Below, piece after piece: positions 15,606 through 24,761 of a DNA stretch of 64,000 nt. How positions within the stretch are numbered: the stretch's first letter is position 1; the number at the start of each line of letters is the position of its first letter. Source of the stretch: JAAETI01 sp964195945 (lineage in GTDB: Bacteria > Actinomycetota > Acidimicrobiia > Spongiisociales > UBA5794); contig CAXMRC010000150.1 in the NCBI GenBank assembly GCA_964195945.1, positions 1 to 64,000 on the forward strand, written 5' to 3'. Position numbers and translations under genes: made by a program. A model generated the notes under the pieces. That model was not told where the DNA came from, did not search any database, and worked only from the letters and a program-made list of their open reading frames with translations.

Positions 15606-16514
15606 ATGGGTAGTCCGCTAACCAATGTCGGATCTCACACCGACGCCTATGGGCCAACAGAATGGACACTTACTGTCATTATCGGCCTGATATGGGGCTC
15701 GGCGTTCTTGTGGATAGCTCTCGGTGTCGACCACCTCTCCCCCGGCGTCGTCGCGTTCAGCCGAGTTGCGCTGGGAGCCGCGGCATTGTCACTGTTCCCC
15801 AACGCCAGGCGTCGCATCGAGCGGGCCGACTGGGCGCGTGTGGCCGCGGTTGCGATCGTCGGCAACGCAGCGCCTGCACTCCTGTTTGCGGTCGCGGAGA
15901 CAGAGCTGGATTCCGCCGTTGCCGGAATGATCACGAGCGGCACCCCGATCCTTAGCCTCGTCGTAGCCAGCCTCCTGCTGCGAGCCCTCCCACCACGAAC
16001 CCAGGCAGTCGGTATCGGCATCGGTTTTGCCGGAATCATGCTGATGACGTTGCCCTCCCTTAGCGGTGCGGAGGCTGCGCCCACCGGGGTGGGCCTTGTC
16101 TTTCTCGCTACGATCGGATACGGCGTAAGTGGCAACCTCCTCGTGCCACTGCAACAACGCTACGGAGGCCCCGCAGTCACCCTGTGGGCTCTTGTGATCT
16201 CATCGGTCGTGCTAGCACCGTTCGGCATCTTCACACTCGATGAGTCGGAGTTCACCACCAGCAGCGTGCTGGCTGTTCTCATCCTCGGTATCGTCGGAAC
16301 CGGGATAGCAAGGTCGCTCTCCGCGACTCTCGCAGGACGCGTGGGTGCGCCGCGAATGTCGACAACTACGTATCTGATACCGGTCGTCGCAATCGTGCTC
16401 GGCGTCGCATTCCGCGACGAGACGGTCGCCCCAATCGCCATCGTCGGTGTCGCTCTGGTCCTGTCCGGAGCGTTCCTTGCCAGCCGCGCCATCACATCCT
16501 CAAAGCCAGTCTGA
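15606..16514 (+). CDS. EamA/DMT-family transporter
   Basis: The 302-aa protein has ten hydrophobic helices in two EamA repeats. The first starts TLTVIIGLIWGSAFLWIALG, the second after LSGAEAAPTG. The motif ARSLSATLAGRVGAPRMS precedes the last helices. Members export metabolites or amino acids by drug/metabolite exchange; substrate unknown. A second EamA protein lies at 27539-28405. Confidence 0.85.
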   Translation: MGSPLTNVGSHTDAYGPTEWTLTVIIGLIWGSAFLWIALGVDHLSPGVVAFSRVALGAAALSLFPNARRRIERADWARVAAVAIVGNAAPALLFAVAETELDSAVAGMITSGTPILSLVVASLLLRALPPRTQAVGIGIGFAGIMLMTLPSLSGAEAAPTGVGLVFLATIGYGVSGNLLVPLQQRYGGPAVTLWALVISSVVLAPFGIFTLDESEFTTSSVLAVLILGIVGTGIARSLSATLAGRVGAPRMSTTTYLIPVVAIVLGVAFRDETVAPIAIVGVALVLSGAFLASRAITSSKPV

Positions 16515-16579
16515 CCACAACTCAAGGGAATATCCAGCCGCTGGATTCGTTGTGTTCGATAGCTAGAGAGGGAGAGCAA

Positions 16580-16983
16580 ATGTCCGACTGGAATACCCAG
16601 ATCATCGATGAATTCCGCGCCAACGAGGGAAGGTCGGTGGGATGTTCGCCGGTGCACCTCTGCTGATTCTGCACACCACAGGTGCCAAAAGTGGCCAACC
16701 GAGGGTCAGCCCACTGATGTACCAGGCTCTTGATGGCGGCTATGCCATCTTCGCCTCCAAGGCAGGGGCCCCGTCCAACCCCGACTGGTATCACAACGTC
16801 ATTGCCAACCCGGAGGTTTCACTAGAGGTCGGAACCGAGACGATCACGGCAACCGCTCGAGTCACCGACGCCGCTGAGCGGCAACCGATCTGGGATCGTC
16901 AGAAGACCACGTACCCGCAGTTTGCCGAGTATGAGGCAAAGTCCGGTAGGGATATCCCGGTCATCATCGTCGAACCCAACTAG
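16580..16983 (+). pseudogene. Frameshifted deazaflavin-dependent nitroreductase-family gene
   Basis: ATG 16580 follows GGGAGAG and encodes MSDWNTQIIDEFRANEG, the usual start of F420-dependent Ddn-like reductases. One base is missing near 16627-16632 (GAGGGAAGG). The other frame then continues GKVGGMFAGAPLLILHTTGA, SGQPRVSPLMY and PDWYHNVIANP, which are family hallmarks, to the stop at 16981-16983. An in-frame ATG at 16642 could give a truncated protein. The intact family binds F420 or FMN. The defect may be genuine or a sequence error. Confidence 0.75.
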
Positions 16984-17245
16984 CCGCCGCGCAACGGGTA
17001 TGTCGCGACCGGGCACCAAGGCGCCGAGCGTATACGACGTACGAGGTTCCCGTGTATTTCGAGATATCCAGCGAATCGGTGCCGATACCAAGCGCTCTGC
17101 GGAACCCGCGTCATGGGTCGATAGCTGGTGATCCGGACGTGATTCTCTCGGCTCACTAGATAGTCGGGAAGGGCCAGAATCGGCGCTGTAGGAGCCAGCT
17201 TGACGTGCCGATGGATATCTGTCGGCGATTCCTGCTGACACAAAC

Positions 17246-18163
17246 ATGATCAAGACACCAACGAGACGCTTGTTACGCACGCGGCGGTCTTTGGTACCGC
17301 TGTTCTCGCTCGCCGGTGTCCTGGTGGTGGCTTCGCTTGGCATCGCGCTTGCGGCAACAACCACGACCTTCTATCTGAAGGGAGCCGGAGTACCCGTTGC
17401 ACCTCTTGCCCAGACTGTCCCATCAAGCGGAATTCTTCCCAACTACGACGCTGGCCGAGACGATGCACCAGGCCTGCTAATCCAAAAAGGTGGTGGAGAG
17501 CAGGAAACTGATCCAACGAAGCACCAAACGTGGCTGGCAGCGGAGGGTGAGCTGATCTTGGATGGACCTGCGACTCTCACATTGTGGAGTGCGATGAAGG
17601 ACTTCGACACCGATAAGAAGGGGCAGATAAAGGGCTATCTTCTGGATTGCAATCCTTCAGGGTCAGATTGCTCAGTGATCACCAGCGCGGCTCGTGGCGC
17701 CAACCCTTGGAACACAGAAACCGGCTGGGTTGCTCGAACTATCGACTTCGGAACGGTTCTTCACACGGTTGCTGTCGACCGCTCCTTGGCAGTGAAGCTG
17801 GTGGTGACCAACCAGGCTCACGACGACATGTGGTTCGCCTATGACACGGTTTCCTACGCCAGCGCCCTAAGCGTGCGGGTCATGTCGCCACCACCGACAG
17901 CCACCACGACAACAACCACAACCACGACACCGCCGTCCCCTACCACTACGACAACGACCACAGCGCCGTCCACTACCACGACGACAGCTACAACACCGCC
18001 GCCGTCCACTACCACGACGGCACCGGTTGTTGCTGCAGTAGAGGTCCCCCCTTCGACAACAGCGCCAGACGATCCGTTGCCTGCAGAAGACGTTGCGATG
18101 GACCCACTTCCCGCTCGCGGCAGCGACGAGCGCCAAGGAGGGTTGCCAGGGAGGCCTCCTTGA
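17246..18163 (+). CDS. Secreted or membrane-anchored Thr/Pro-rich protein
   Basis: The 305-aa protein has an Arg-rich start and a hydrophobic signal (LVPLFSLAGVLVVASLGIALA). A globular, beta-rich domain spans about 40-215, with a Cys pair in LLDCNPSGSDC. A stalk of Thr runs broken by Pro and Ser spans about 220-275, a likely O-glycosylated wall spacer. The C-terminus ends without an anchor, but the next frame, overlapping by 71 bp, encodes a helix that could be the missing anchor. No family recognised. It precedes a histidine kinase. Confidence 0.65.
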   Translation: MIKTPTRRLLRTRRSLVPLFSLAGVLVVASLGIALAATTTTFYLKGAGVPVAPLAQTVPSSGILPNYDAGRDDAPGLLIQKGGGEQETDPTKHQTWLAAEGELILDGPATLTLWSAMKDFDTDKKGQIKGYLLDCNPSGSDCSVITSAARGANPWNTETGWVARTIDFGTVLHTVAVDRSLAVKLVVTNQAHDDMWFAYDTVSYASALSVRVMSPPPTATTTTTTTTTPPSPTTTTTTTAPSTTTTTATTPPPSTTTTAPVVAAVEVPPSTTAPDDPLPAEDVAMDPLPARGSDERQGGLPGRPP

Positions 18164-18374
18164 CTCGCTCGACTTGGCTATCCCGCCTGCGGTCGCGTCG
18201 TCGCTGCTCTCGCCGCTGTTGCTCCTTCAGTCGACCCTTAGGGCGTTCGTCGCAACCGGGCTGGATCTCTTGATCCCGGGGCTACTCCTCTTGGTTGGGG
18301 TGCTGCTAAGCGAAGGGCGGCGGCGACGCCATGGCTCTCCACCACTTGCAGACAGTGTGGAGGCTTCGCCATGA
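18093..18374 (+). CDS. Small membrane ORF between the Thr-rich protein and the kinase
   Basis: The 93-aa frame overlaps the end of the Thr-rich gene by 71 bp and ends in an ATGA overlap with the kinase gene. It has hydrophobic segments (AVASSLLSPLLLLQ and LDLLIPGLLLLVGVLLSEG) followed by RRRRHG. It may be an independent small protein, or the membrane anchor of the upstream protein reached after a frameshift near 18100-18160. The tight ATGA junction supports real translation. Confidence 0.45.
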   Translation: MRWTHFPLAAATSAKEGCQGGLLDSLDLAIPPAVASSLLSPLLLLQSTLRAFVATGLDLLIPGLLLLVGVLLSEGRRRRHGSPPLADSVEASP

Positions 18375-19966
18375 GCCGTCACACACCGGGAAAGGCCGAA
18401 TTCGTGCCCGGCGCTGACGAGGCAAGGGCGTCGTTCGATCGTCCGTCACGGCTTGGTCTCGCCGCGGCCGTGACAGCCACCATCGCGATCGCCTTGATCG
18501 CAACCGCCATGGTCTTCGCCATCGCCACGGGAACCACCGAGACGGCGGACCAGGGAGAGATCGGAATCCTTAGCGAAGCATCGCTCAGCGCCGCGTCGGT
18601 TGTCAGAAACGGGACAGTGCAGGCTCAGGTTCTGGCTGAGGCAAACGAGTTGGGCATCGCCACAACAAGAGAGTTGGATGAAGCGGTACGGCAAGTAGAG
18701 ACTGCAGCATCCGAGCTAGCCGCTCGCGTTAGTCGCCTCGCCGCTGCGGCAGACGACCCCGCGTTCGCTGAACCGATTCGGATCCAGACGGAAGGTCTCG
18801 TGCTGCAGGTAGGCACGGCACTCGAGCTCATCCGCGGTGGGGACCTTGTTGGCTCGGCGACGCTCATCGACGGAGGACTGGACAACACGTATCGTCGACT
18901 CGCCGGCCAACTGGCGACTGAACGTGACGCCGCCATGGCGAGAATCGCGCTCGCCGGACAGGATTCTGGCCGGATAGCCGATGCAGCTCGGTTCCTAGTT
19001 GTGCTGCTCGTACCGTTGGCCGTGCTACTCGCATATCGAAAGCGAGTGCGGCGTGAGCAGGTGCAGCGTGACCTGGAACACCGACTGGAGAAGCAGCAGG
19101 CGGTGAGTCAAGCGCAAGACGAATTCATCGCAAACCTCTCCCATGAGCTGCGTACTCCGCTGACCGCCATCTACGGGTTCTCGCTCGAGCTGATCGAGCC
19201 GACAACCAACAAAGATGCCTCGTTCGAACGAGAGTTGGCGACGTATATCGCCAGCGAGTCGGCAGACCTGAGCCGGATGGTCGAAGACATCCTGACTGCG
19301 GCCTCAGCGGATCACGATGGTCTTGTGATAGCAGTTGAGACAGTTGATGTTGGAGCCGAAGTTGAGTCAGTCCTTGGCCCGATGCGTGCTACCGGTGCGA
19401 GGATCGAGTCAGATATCGTCCCCGCGACAATCAAGACCGATCCGCTGCGGTTCCGTCAGGTGATTCGCAACCTTGTCTCCAATGCGCTTCGTCACGGTGG
19501 ACCCAATAACCTCGTGGCCGGCCGGGTCGACGGCTCGTATTACACGCTCCAGGTAAGAGACGACGGAGCTGGCATACCGGCAACGCTCGAGGATCGGCTG
19601 TTCACTCGGTTTTTCCATAAAGGAAGTGAGCCGCTGCTCACCGGGAGCGTCGGCCTGGGGTTGGCCATTGCGCAACTTCTCACCACTCTGACCGGAGGCA
19701 CCATCTCCTATAGGAGAGAGCTCGACGAAACCGTCTTTGCAGTCAGGTTCCCTGTTGTCAGTTCCGAAGTCAGCCCAGCCGAGCGGGTCTCCGCCATCGC
19801 TCGGTCACTCTCGGATCGCAAAGACCTCAATCCCGCGGCATCTACGCGACCGGCGTCGAAGCCTGACCTGAAGACACTCAGACTGCCGCCGCCAACCCGA
19901 ATTGATCAGCAGTACCCCATGACGAGCGACGCCACTCACCAGCGCCGAAGGAACCGCCGAAGCTGA
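18371..19966 (+). CDS. Sensor histidine kinase
   Basis: The 531-aa protein has a first membrane helix at about 29-53, an extracytoplasmic Ala-rich helical domain (60-205), a second helix at about 207-223, and a coiled coil. Then come HisKA with FIANLSHELRTPLTAIYGF (His 258), N-box RQVIRNLVSNALRHGG, G1 VRDDGAGI and G2 SVGLGLAI. A 60-residue basic tail ends the protein. No response regulator lies nearby, so the partner is elsewhere. It starts in an ATGA overlap, suggesting it works with the upstream surface protein. Confidence 0.88.
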   Translation: MSRHTPGKAEFVPGADEARASFDRPSRLGLAAAVTATIAIALIATAMVFAIATGTTETADQGEIGILSEASLSAASVVRNGTVQAQVLAEANELGIATTRELDEAVRQVETAASELAARVSRLAAAADDPAFAEPIRIQTEGLVLQVGTALELIRGGDLVGSATLIDGGLDNTYRRLAGQLATERDAAMARIALAGQDSGRIADAARFLVVLLVPLAVLLAYRKRVRREQVQRDLEHRLEKQQAVSQAQDEFIANLSHELRTPLTAIYGFSLELIEPTTNKDASFERELATYIASESADLSRMVEDILTAASADHDGLVIAVETVDVGAEVESVLGPMRATGARIESDIVPATIKTDPLRFRQVIRNLVSNALRHGGPNNLVAGRVDGSYYTLQVRDDGAGIPATLEDRLFTRFFHKGSEPLLTGSVGLGLAIAQLLTTLTGGTISYRRELDETVFAVRFPVVSSEVSPAERVSAIARSLSDRKDLNPAASTRPASKPDLKTLRLPPPTRIDQQYPMTSDATHQRRRNRRS

Positions 19967-20273
19967 ATCCAGCAGCCCCGTAGAGTTGACTGGACGGTGA
20001 AACTGACGCCACATCGGGCCGTGCCGGTGTCGACGAACGCAACAAAGCCATCGCTGAAGCCGACGTCGAATGGCTTCGTCTGCTCGACGAGATCACCGGC
20101 CTGATCCGCAACGATCGCCTCGACAACACCGGCGTTGGAAGACAACTCTGAGGACCGGGCAAAGATTGACTCGCCGCTGCTCAACGCACGCCCGCCGAAC
20201 AGCTGCCGGGCGATGGCGGCCATCTCGAGTAGTCACAACGGATAGGAATGGCTCGTTGTATCGCCGCGGATCA
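19967..20273. other. Intergenic stretch with a coding-like relic
   Basis: The 307-bp space between the kinase and the beta-helix gene contains one frame (19990-20151, plus) with strong codon bias but no usual start. The rest shows nothing recognisable. Confidence 0.4.
19990..20151 (+). pseudogene. Possible fragment of an unidentified protein
   Basis: After an in-frame TGA the sequence encodes about 53 residues including VDERNKAIAEADVEWLRLLD and EITGLIRNDRLDNTG, with GC-rich third positions and an acidic helical character. There is no ATG or GTG start. It looks like the C-terminal piece of a lost gene. No family recognised. Confidence 0.3.
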
Positions 20274-21731
20274 CTATTCGATCGTCGAATTGATGACTTG
20301 GATGGGTCCGCTGCCCAAATAGAAGATCCCAGGGAACCCACTTGTCTCGAACCCGTCGCTTGGATTGCGGGCCAGCGTGGAATCCTCAATGCGCAGGGTG
20401 CCGCTGCGGTCGTTGCTCACAAAGAAGATAGCGCCCCCACCTTCGTTCGCATGGTTGTCTGCGATGACGGTATCGATGATCGTTAGTGTGAACGTGTTCC
20501 CGTCGTTGTAGATAGCTCCCCCGCTGCCACCACCAGGGGTGCCCCCTTGGGCTGGGTTGGCCCCGTCACCGATCGCCAGATTGTGGGTAAACAGGCTGTT
20601 GATCACGGTGTACGACACGCCGATGCTGCTGAGGCCACCCCCATTTGAACATACATTGCCGTAGCCCTCTCCCCCACCGAAGGTGCTGTTGACGATATAC
20701 ACGGGTAGCCCTTCGTATTGGCTGAAGACACGGACGGCGGCACCGCCAACGTCAGGGCCGACATCGTCACAGACATTGTTGAAGAACCGAGAGTTGACGA
20801 TCTTGAATCGTCCCCCGCGAACCCAGATCGCACCGCCGCCGTCTGGCTCGTCACCCTTGGAATTGCCGTCGATGAAGGTCAGGTTCTGTACGGTGAGCCG
20901 AGGATGGTCCTGGTTCTGGCAATGCGACGTTGTCCAGACAAGATCCTGGTCGCACGTATTCATGTAGAGGATCCGGTTCTGGCCTCTGCCGCTGAGTGTG
21001 ACCAGGCCACCGCCATCAATCACGATCTCAGGCCCCGTGTCGTTGAATACCTTGGCCTCCTCCACCATCTCGATCGTTACGGGGTCGGGACCGCAATCGA
21101 ACACGATGATGCCCCCTTGGCCGACGGCCGCAACCACCGCTTGCGAGGTGCAACTCTCCGACGTGCCGTCCCCGATGACAATGCCTGGGTTGGTTACGTC
21201 CTCGGCCCGTCCTTCGGCCGGCACCGGAGCGGTCCCATCTGGATTTCCGGTTGGTGGCCCCGGCCGCGGCAGCGGGACTATTGGAGTGAGTCCTAGACCG
21301 CGCGTGAGAAACGTTGCCATCTGCTCTCGCAACACCGGATCTGATGGGCAGAACAGGTCGTTGTCCGGCGGGTTGCACCCTTTGGTGATGCCTGCTGCGG
21401 CGAGACGGTTGATGGAGTCCTCAAAGACTCCCTCGGCATCTGCAAACGGGGTGGCTGCGGTGGCGGGCAGGTCGAGCGCCCGAACCAAGAATGCCGCCAT
21501 CTGACCACGGGTCACCGAGTCTGATGGGCAGAACAGGTTATTGTCCGGCGGATTGCAGCCCTTGGTAATCCCCTGGGCGGCGATCGCTTCTATTGCGCCC
21601 TCATGTGCGCTGTTGTCGTCATCGAGAAACGATCCGCCGGGTGCGAGGTCAGCCACTGCTGCACCACCAGCCACGACTGCCGTCACAACCAAAACGAGAG
21701 CTGCCAAACCGGAGCGGAATCTGTTGATCAT
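20274..21731 (-). CDS. Secreted SLH-like / parallel beta-helix protein
   Basis: The 485-aa protein starts at ATG 21731 with a signal peptide (FRSGLAALVLVVTAVVAGGA). Two SLH-like repeats follow, each with GITKGCNPPDN, LFCPSD and a TRGQMAAFLVRAL-type end. After a Pro linker, residues about 190-485 form right-handed beta-helix rungs (INNS-like repeats: IVNSRFFNNVCDD, VYIVNSTFGGG, VINSLFTHNLA, IEDSTLARN) as in polymorphic outer-surface or pectate-lyase-like proteins. It is probably bound to the cell wall through the repeats. The longer frame upstream overlaps the next gene and is rejected. Confidence 0.8.
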   Translation of the reverse strand: MINRFRSGLAALVLVVTAVVAGGAAVADLAPGGSFLDDDNSAHEGAIEAIAAQGITKGCNPPDNNLFCPSDSVTRGQMAAFLVRALDLPATAATPFADAEGVFEDSINRLAAAGITKGCNPPDNDLFCPSDPVLREQMATFLTRGLGLTPIVPLPRPGPPTGNPDGTAPVPAEGRAEDVTNPGIVIGDGTSESCTSQAVVAAVGQGGIIVFDCGPDPVTIEMVEEAKVFNDTGPEIVIDGGGLVTLSGRGQNRILYMNTCDQDLVWTTSHCQNQDHPRLTVQNLTFIDGNSKGDEPDGGGAIWVRGGRFKIVNSRFFNNVCDDVGPDVGGAAVRVFSQYEGLPVYIVNSTFGGGEGYGNVCSNGGGLSSIGVSYTVINSLFTHNLAIGDGANPAQGGTPGGGSGGAIYNDGNTFTLTIIDTVIADNHANEGGGAIFFVSNDRSGTLRIEDSTLARNPSDGFETSGFPGIFYLGSGPIQVINSTIE

Positions 21732-21769
21732 GAGCGAGAGGCTAATAGCGGACCAGGCGCTATCACCCA

Positions 21770-22939
21770 CTAGTCGCTGAGCCGTTGCTCCGTGGGGGTG
21801 CGGAAGCGTGGGATGAACCGCCGCTCGCCCAGCCACTGTTGCAGCTTCTCGGCCTGCGACTCGACCAGCACCCCTTCATCCCTGCTGACCTCTTCGAGAT
21901 AGGCCAAACGAATCTCGCCGTCAGTCGCTTGAACCCACCCGCCAACTACTCGACCATTCAGCCAGATTGTCGGGCCGGCGTTCCCGTTCCGGTCAAAAAG
22001 ATGGCCCCGATGCGGACCTAGATACCAGCCGCGGTCTTTCCAACCCATCACCGTCGAGTCGAGCGACGGCAACAGAGCCGCCCAGGGCTCAACCACGGCA
22101 GGCGCCTCGAGATCGTCTGGCAACACGTAGCCGACTCCGCCGTCCAGCTCGACTTCAATGGCGCCACAGTCCGATAGAGCGGAGCGGGTGACCCTGACTC
22201 CCCACCCCGTCCACCACTTGACGTCGTCCAAGGTGCCCGGTCCGTACGCTCGCAGCCATTTCTTGGCGAGGGTGCTCTGCGCCTCCGCCGAATCGAGAGC
22301 CGCCCAGGGCTCATGCACCCACCTGTCGGTGCGAGCCCATCGGTATTGGGTCGACGTCCAGCTGCCGAGGGGTCTGGCACGGACAATCCGGCTCGCGGTC
22401 GCCAGCAGGAAGAGGACCCGTGTCGACAGCCCAACCTGTCCCGCCCATTTCTTACCCTCACCGAACGAGAGCTTGATACCCAGCTCAGGGACCTGTGTCT
22501 TTAGTTCCCTTGCAGTCGCCTCGCCCAGCTCTGCGATTGCTGCCATGGTCCGTTGTTCGATGCCCGCCAACCATATGTCACCATCTGCGGTGACCTCCTG
22601 AGCCTCCAGATAGCCAATCAGACGTTGTCTCTCGCCGGGAAGGAGGTGGCGGGTACACGCGGCGTCCATCACCGCGCCGAGATCTGTTGGCACCACGAAC
22701 ATGGTGCGACGCATCCCGAGCATCCGGAGCAGGGAACGGTCTTCGTACAGCGATTGTTCCAGATCCTCCACCTTGAACCCGACTACACGGCTTTGGCAGC
22801 TCAGATATACCGTGGCTGGATCGCTCGAGTGCAACCCGACCAGGGCATCGGCTGCTCGGTCAACCCTATCGGTCGGTCCGGCAAGGTAGTGGCGCCGGCC
22901 GAGTCGTGCCCTGCGTTCCGCAATGGTGATCTTGTGCAT
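21770..22939 (-). CDS. Winged-helix DNA-binding domain protein (HTH_42)
   Basis: The 389-aa protein matches the HTH_42 / YcaQ-AlkX-like group: RRHYLAGPTDRVDRAADALVG LHSSDPATVYLS at the start, MLGMRRTMFVVPTD, LRAYGPGTLDDVKWWTG, and the C-terminal LPSLDSTVMGWKDRGWYLG. Some members are DNA glycosylases acting on interstrand crosslinks; most are uncharacterised. The start at ATG 22939 leaves 46 bp to the divergent thioesterase gene. The longer frame would read into that gene. Confidence 0.8.
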   Translation of the reverse strand: MHKITIAERRARLGRRHYLAGPTDRVDRAADALVGLHSSDPATVYLSCQSRVVGFKVEDLEQSLYEDRSLLRMLGMRRTMFVVPTDLGAVMDAACTRHLLPGERQRLIGYLEAQEVTADGDIWLAGIEQRTMAAIAELGEATARELKTQVPELGIKLSFGEGKKWAGQVGLSTRVLFLLATASRIVRARPLGSWTSTQYRWARTDRWVHEPWAALDSAEAQSTLAKKWLRAYGPGTLDDVKWWTGWGVRVTRSALSDCGAIEVELDGGVGYVLPDDLEAPAVVEPWAALLPSLDSTVMGWKDRGWYLGPHRGHLFDRNGNAGPTIWLNGRVVGGWVQATDGEIRLAYLEEVSRDEGVLVESQAEKLQQWLGERRFIPRFRTPTEQRLSD

Positions 22940-22971
22940 CCCGGTCAACAGTACCGATGAAGCGGGTGTCA

Positions 22972-22977
22972 TATACT
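22972..22977 (+). promoter_or_regulatory. -10 box of the thioesterase gene
   Basis: TATACT, near-consensus, ends 8 nt before ATG 22986. Confidence 0.5.
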
Positions 22978-22985
22978 CGTCCGCT

Positions 22986-23429
22986 ATGGAGCTAACCCCT
23001 GACATTGTGAACGACTTCGTTGCCGAAACCTTCCCCTTAACGGTCCAGAGTGGCTATTCATGCGCTGAACTCGGCGACGGGACCGCAGTCGCAAGGCTTG
23101 AGTTTGATCCAGTCAACGTCCGGCCGGGCGGCATTGTGCCGGGACCCGCAGTATTCGGCGTTGCCGACATATCGCTCTGGTATGCGATCTTCACCAAGAT
23201 CGGCTTCCAACCCATGGCAGTCACCAGCGACCTGACCATCCACTTTCTGCGGCCCGCTATCGGCGCCGCACTCTTGGCCAAATGCACGCTCACCAAAGTT
23301 GGCAAGCGCCTGGCCCACGGCGAGATCCGCATCTGGGAGGAGGGTGGCGATCCGGACCGGCTCATCGCCTTTGCTTCGGGCGCGTATGCCTTGCCCGACC
23401 GCAGCGAACCGAATCACCTTCTGCACTAG
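22986..23429 (+). CDS. PaaI-type hotdog thioesterase
   Basis: The 147-aa protein has the hotdog pattern: ARLEFDPVNVRPGGIVPGPAVF, then GVADISLWYAIFTKIG (helix), VTSDLTIHFLRPAIGA and ALLAKCTLTKVGKRLAHGEI. PaaI-like enzymes hydrolyse acyl-CoA thioesters. It is followed by an M24 peptidase 10 bp later, so the two are likely an operon. The start is fixed by the -10 box eight bases upstream. Confidence 0.82.
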   Translation: MELTPDIVNDFVAETFPLTVQSGYSCAELGDGTAVARLEFDPVNVRPGGIVPGPAVFGVADISLWYAIFTKIGFQPMAVTSDLTIHFLRPAIGAALLAKCTLTKVGKRLAHGEIRIWEEGGDPDRLIAFASGAYALPDRSEPNHLLH

Positions 23430-23439
23430 GTTGCACATC

Positions 23440-24660
23440 ATGCGGACAGATACCCTCTCGCTGCGCCAGCAAAGCCAATTACACGACGATTGGCTCATTG
23501 CCAGGTTGACCACCATCGTTCCGATGCTCATGGAGAGGGCGGGAATCGATTGTTGGGTCCTGATCGCTCGCGAATATAACGAAGACCCCGTGGTCAAGAC
23601 CATGCTGCCCGCAACGTGGCTGAACGCCCGCCGTCGCACCATCTTGGCCTTCACCGCTTATGGCGCTGAACGGGCGGCCATTTCTCGCTACGGCGTTGGC
23701 GCCGCGTTCCCAGCCGGGTGGTCGCCGGAGGAACAGCCAGACCAGTGGGTGCGCCTTGCTGACTATCTCCGCGAGAAGAATCCGCAACGGATCGCGATCA
23801 ATCGATCGGCTACGTTCGCACTCGCTGATGGAATGAGCTCTGCAGAGTATGAGGCTATGGCTGCTGCGCTCCCAACGGATCTTCGATCTCGACTCGAACC
23901 TGGCGACGAACTAGCAATCGGGTGGTTGGAGACGAGGACGCCGGAAGAGATGGACGTCTATCCCGATGTTTGTTCACGGGCTCACGAAATCCTGAGAACG
24001 GCATTGTCGGCAGAGGTCATTCAGCCGGGAGTCACCACGACTCGCGACGTCGAATGGTGGTTGCGCCAGGAGGTGGAATATAGGGGCTATGGCACCTGGT
24101 TCCATCCATCGGTGTCTCGTCAACACCCGACTCCCAGTGCAGATGAGATCATTCAGCCGGGCGACTTCGTTCACATCGACTTCGGAATCGTCTACCTAGG
24201 TCTGCACACTGATCAGCAGCAGCACGCATACGTTCTGCGCCCTGGTGAAACCGGTCCCCCCGATGGGCTACTGAGGGGCATGGCTGCGGGCAACCGGCTC
24301 CAGGACATTGTGCTGAGCCACTTTCGTAGCGGGGCCACGGGCAATGACATCCTGCGGGATGCGCTCCACGAAGCTCACGCTGCAGGGCTGGAGGCGACCA
24401 TATACAGCCACCCCATTGGGGTACACGGGCACGGTGCCGGTCCCACGATTGGTCTGTGGGATCAGCAAGATGGTGTCCCCGGCGCCGGCGACCATCCGGT
24501 AGCGGCGGACACTGCCTACTCGATCGAGTTGTCGGTTCTGGTTGATGTCGCAGAGTGGGGCGACCAGAAGGTACGCATCATGCTTGAAGAGGACGCCTAC
24601 TTTGATGGCGAGAGCATCCAGTTCCTCGACGGGCGGCAAACGGATCTCTGGCTGATCTAA
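23440..24660 (+). CDS. M24-family metallopeptidase (Xaa-Pro aminopeptidase-like)
   Basis: The 406-aa protein has an N-terminal creatinase-like domain (IVPMLMERAGIDCWVLIARE) and a pita-bread catalytic domain. Metal ligands are visible: Asp in VHIDFGIVY, Asp in LHTDQQQ, His in SHPIGVHGHG, Glu in YSIELSV and Glu in VRIMLEEDAYF. Members cleave Xaa-Pro bonds or related substrates; QQQ in place of the usual xxR after the second Asp is atypical. Start chosen at ATG 23440, after the thioesterase stop. Confidence 0.85.
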   Translation: MRTDTLSLRQQSQLHDDWLIARLTTIVPMLMERAGIDCWVLIAREYNEDPVVKTMLPATWLNARRRTILAFTAYGAERAAISRYGVGAAFPAGWSPEEQPDQWVRLADYLREKNPQRIAINRSATFALADGMSSAEYEAMAAALPTDLRSRLEPGDELAIGWLETRTPEEMDVYPDVCSRAHEILRTALSAEVIQPGVTTTRDVEWWLRQEVEYRGYGTWFHPSVSRQHPTPSADEIIQPGDFVHIDFGIVYLGLHTDQQQHAYVLRPGETGPPDGLLRGMAAGNRLQDIVLSHFRSGATGNDILRDALHEAHAAGLEATIYSHPIGVHGHGAGPTIGLWDQQDGVPGAGDHPVAADTAYSIELSVLVDVAEWGDQKVRIMLEEDAYFDGESIQFLDGRQTDLWLI

Positions 24661-24749
24661 GACACAGCCGCAAGCTAGCCATGTCGGCTAGGGCTCAACG
24701 TCACCAAAGGTTCCACCCTTCGCGCCGGGATTCTTCTCGGTTTGTCAGA

Positions 24750-24755
24750 TACGAT
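24750..24755 (+). promoter_or_regulatory. -10 box of the apbE gene
   Basis: TACGAT ends 6 nt before ATG 24762 and supports that start. Confidence 0.45.
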
Positions 24756-24761
24756 CTTTCA

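Noticed and set aside
17895..18020. Dense ACC/ACA/ACG repeats that look like a tandem repeat or array
   Set aside because: They are Thr codons of the stalk in the secreted protein, with no constant unit or spacer; not CRISPR or a minisatellite.
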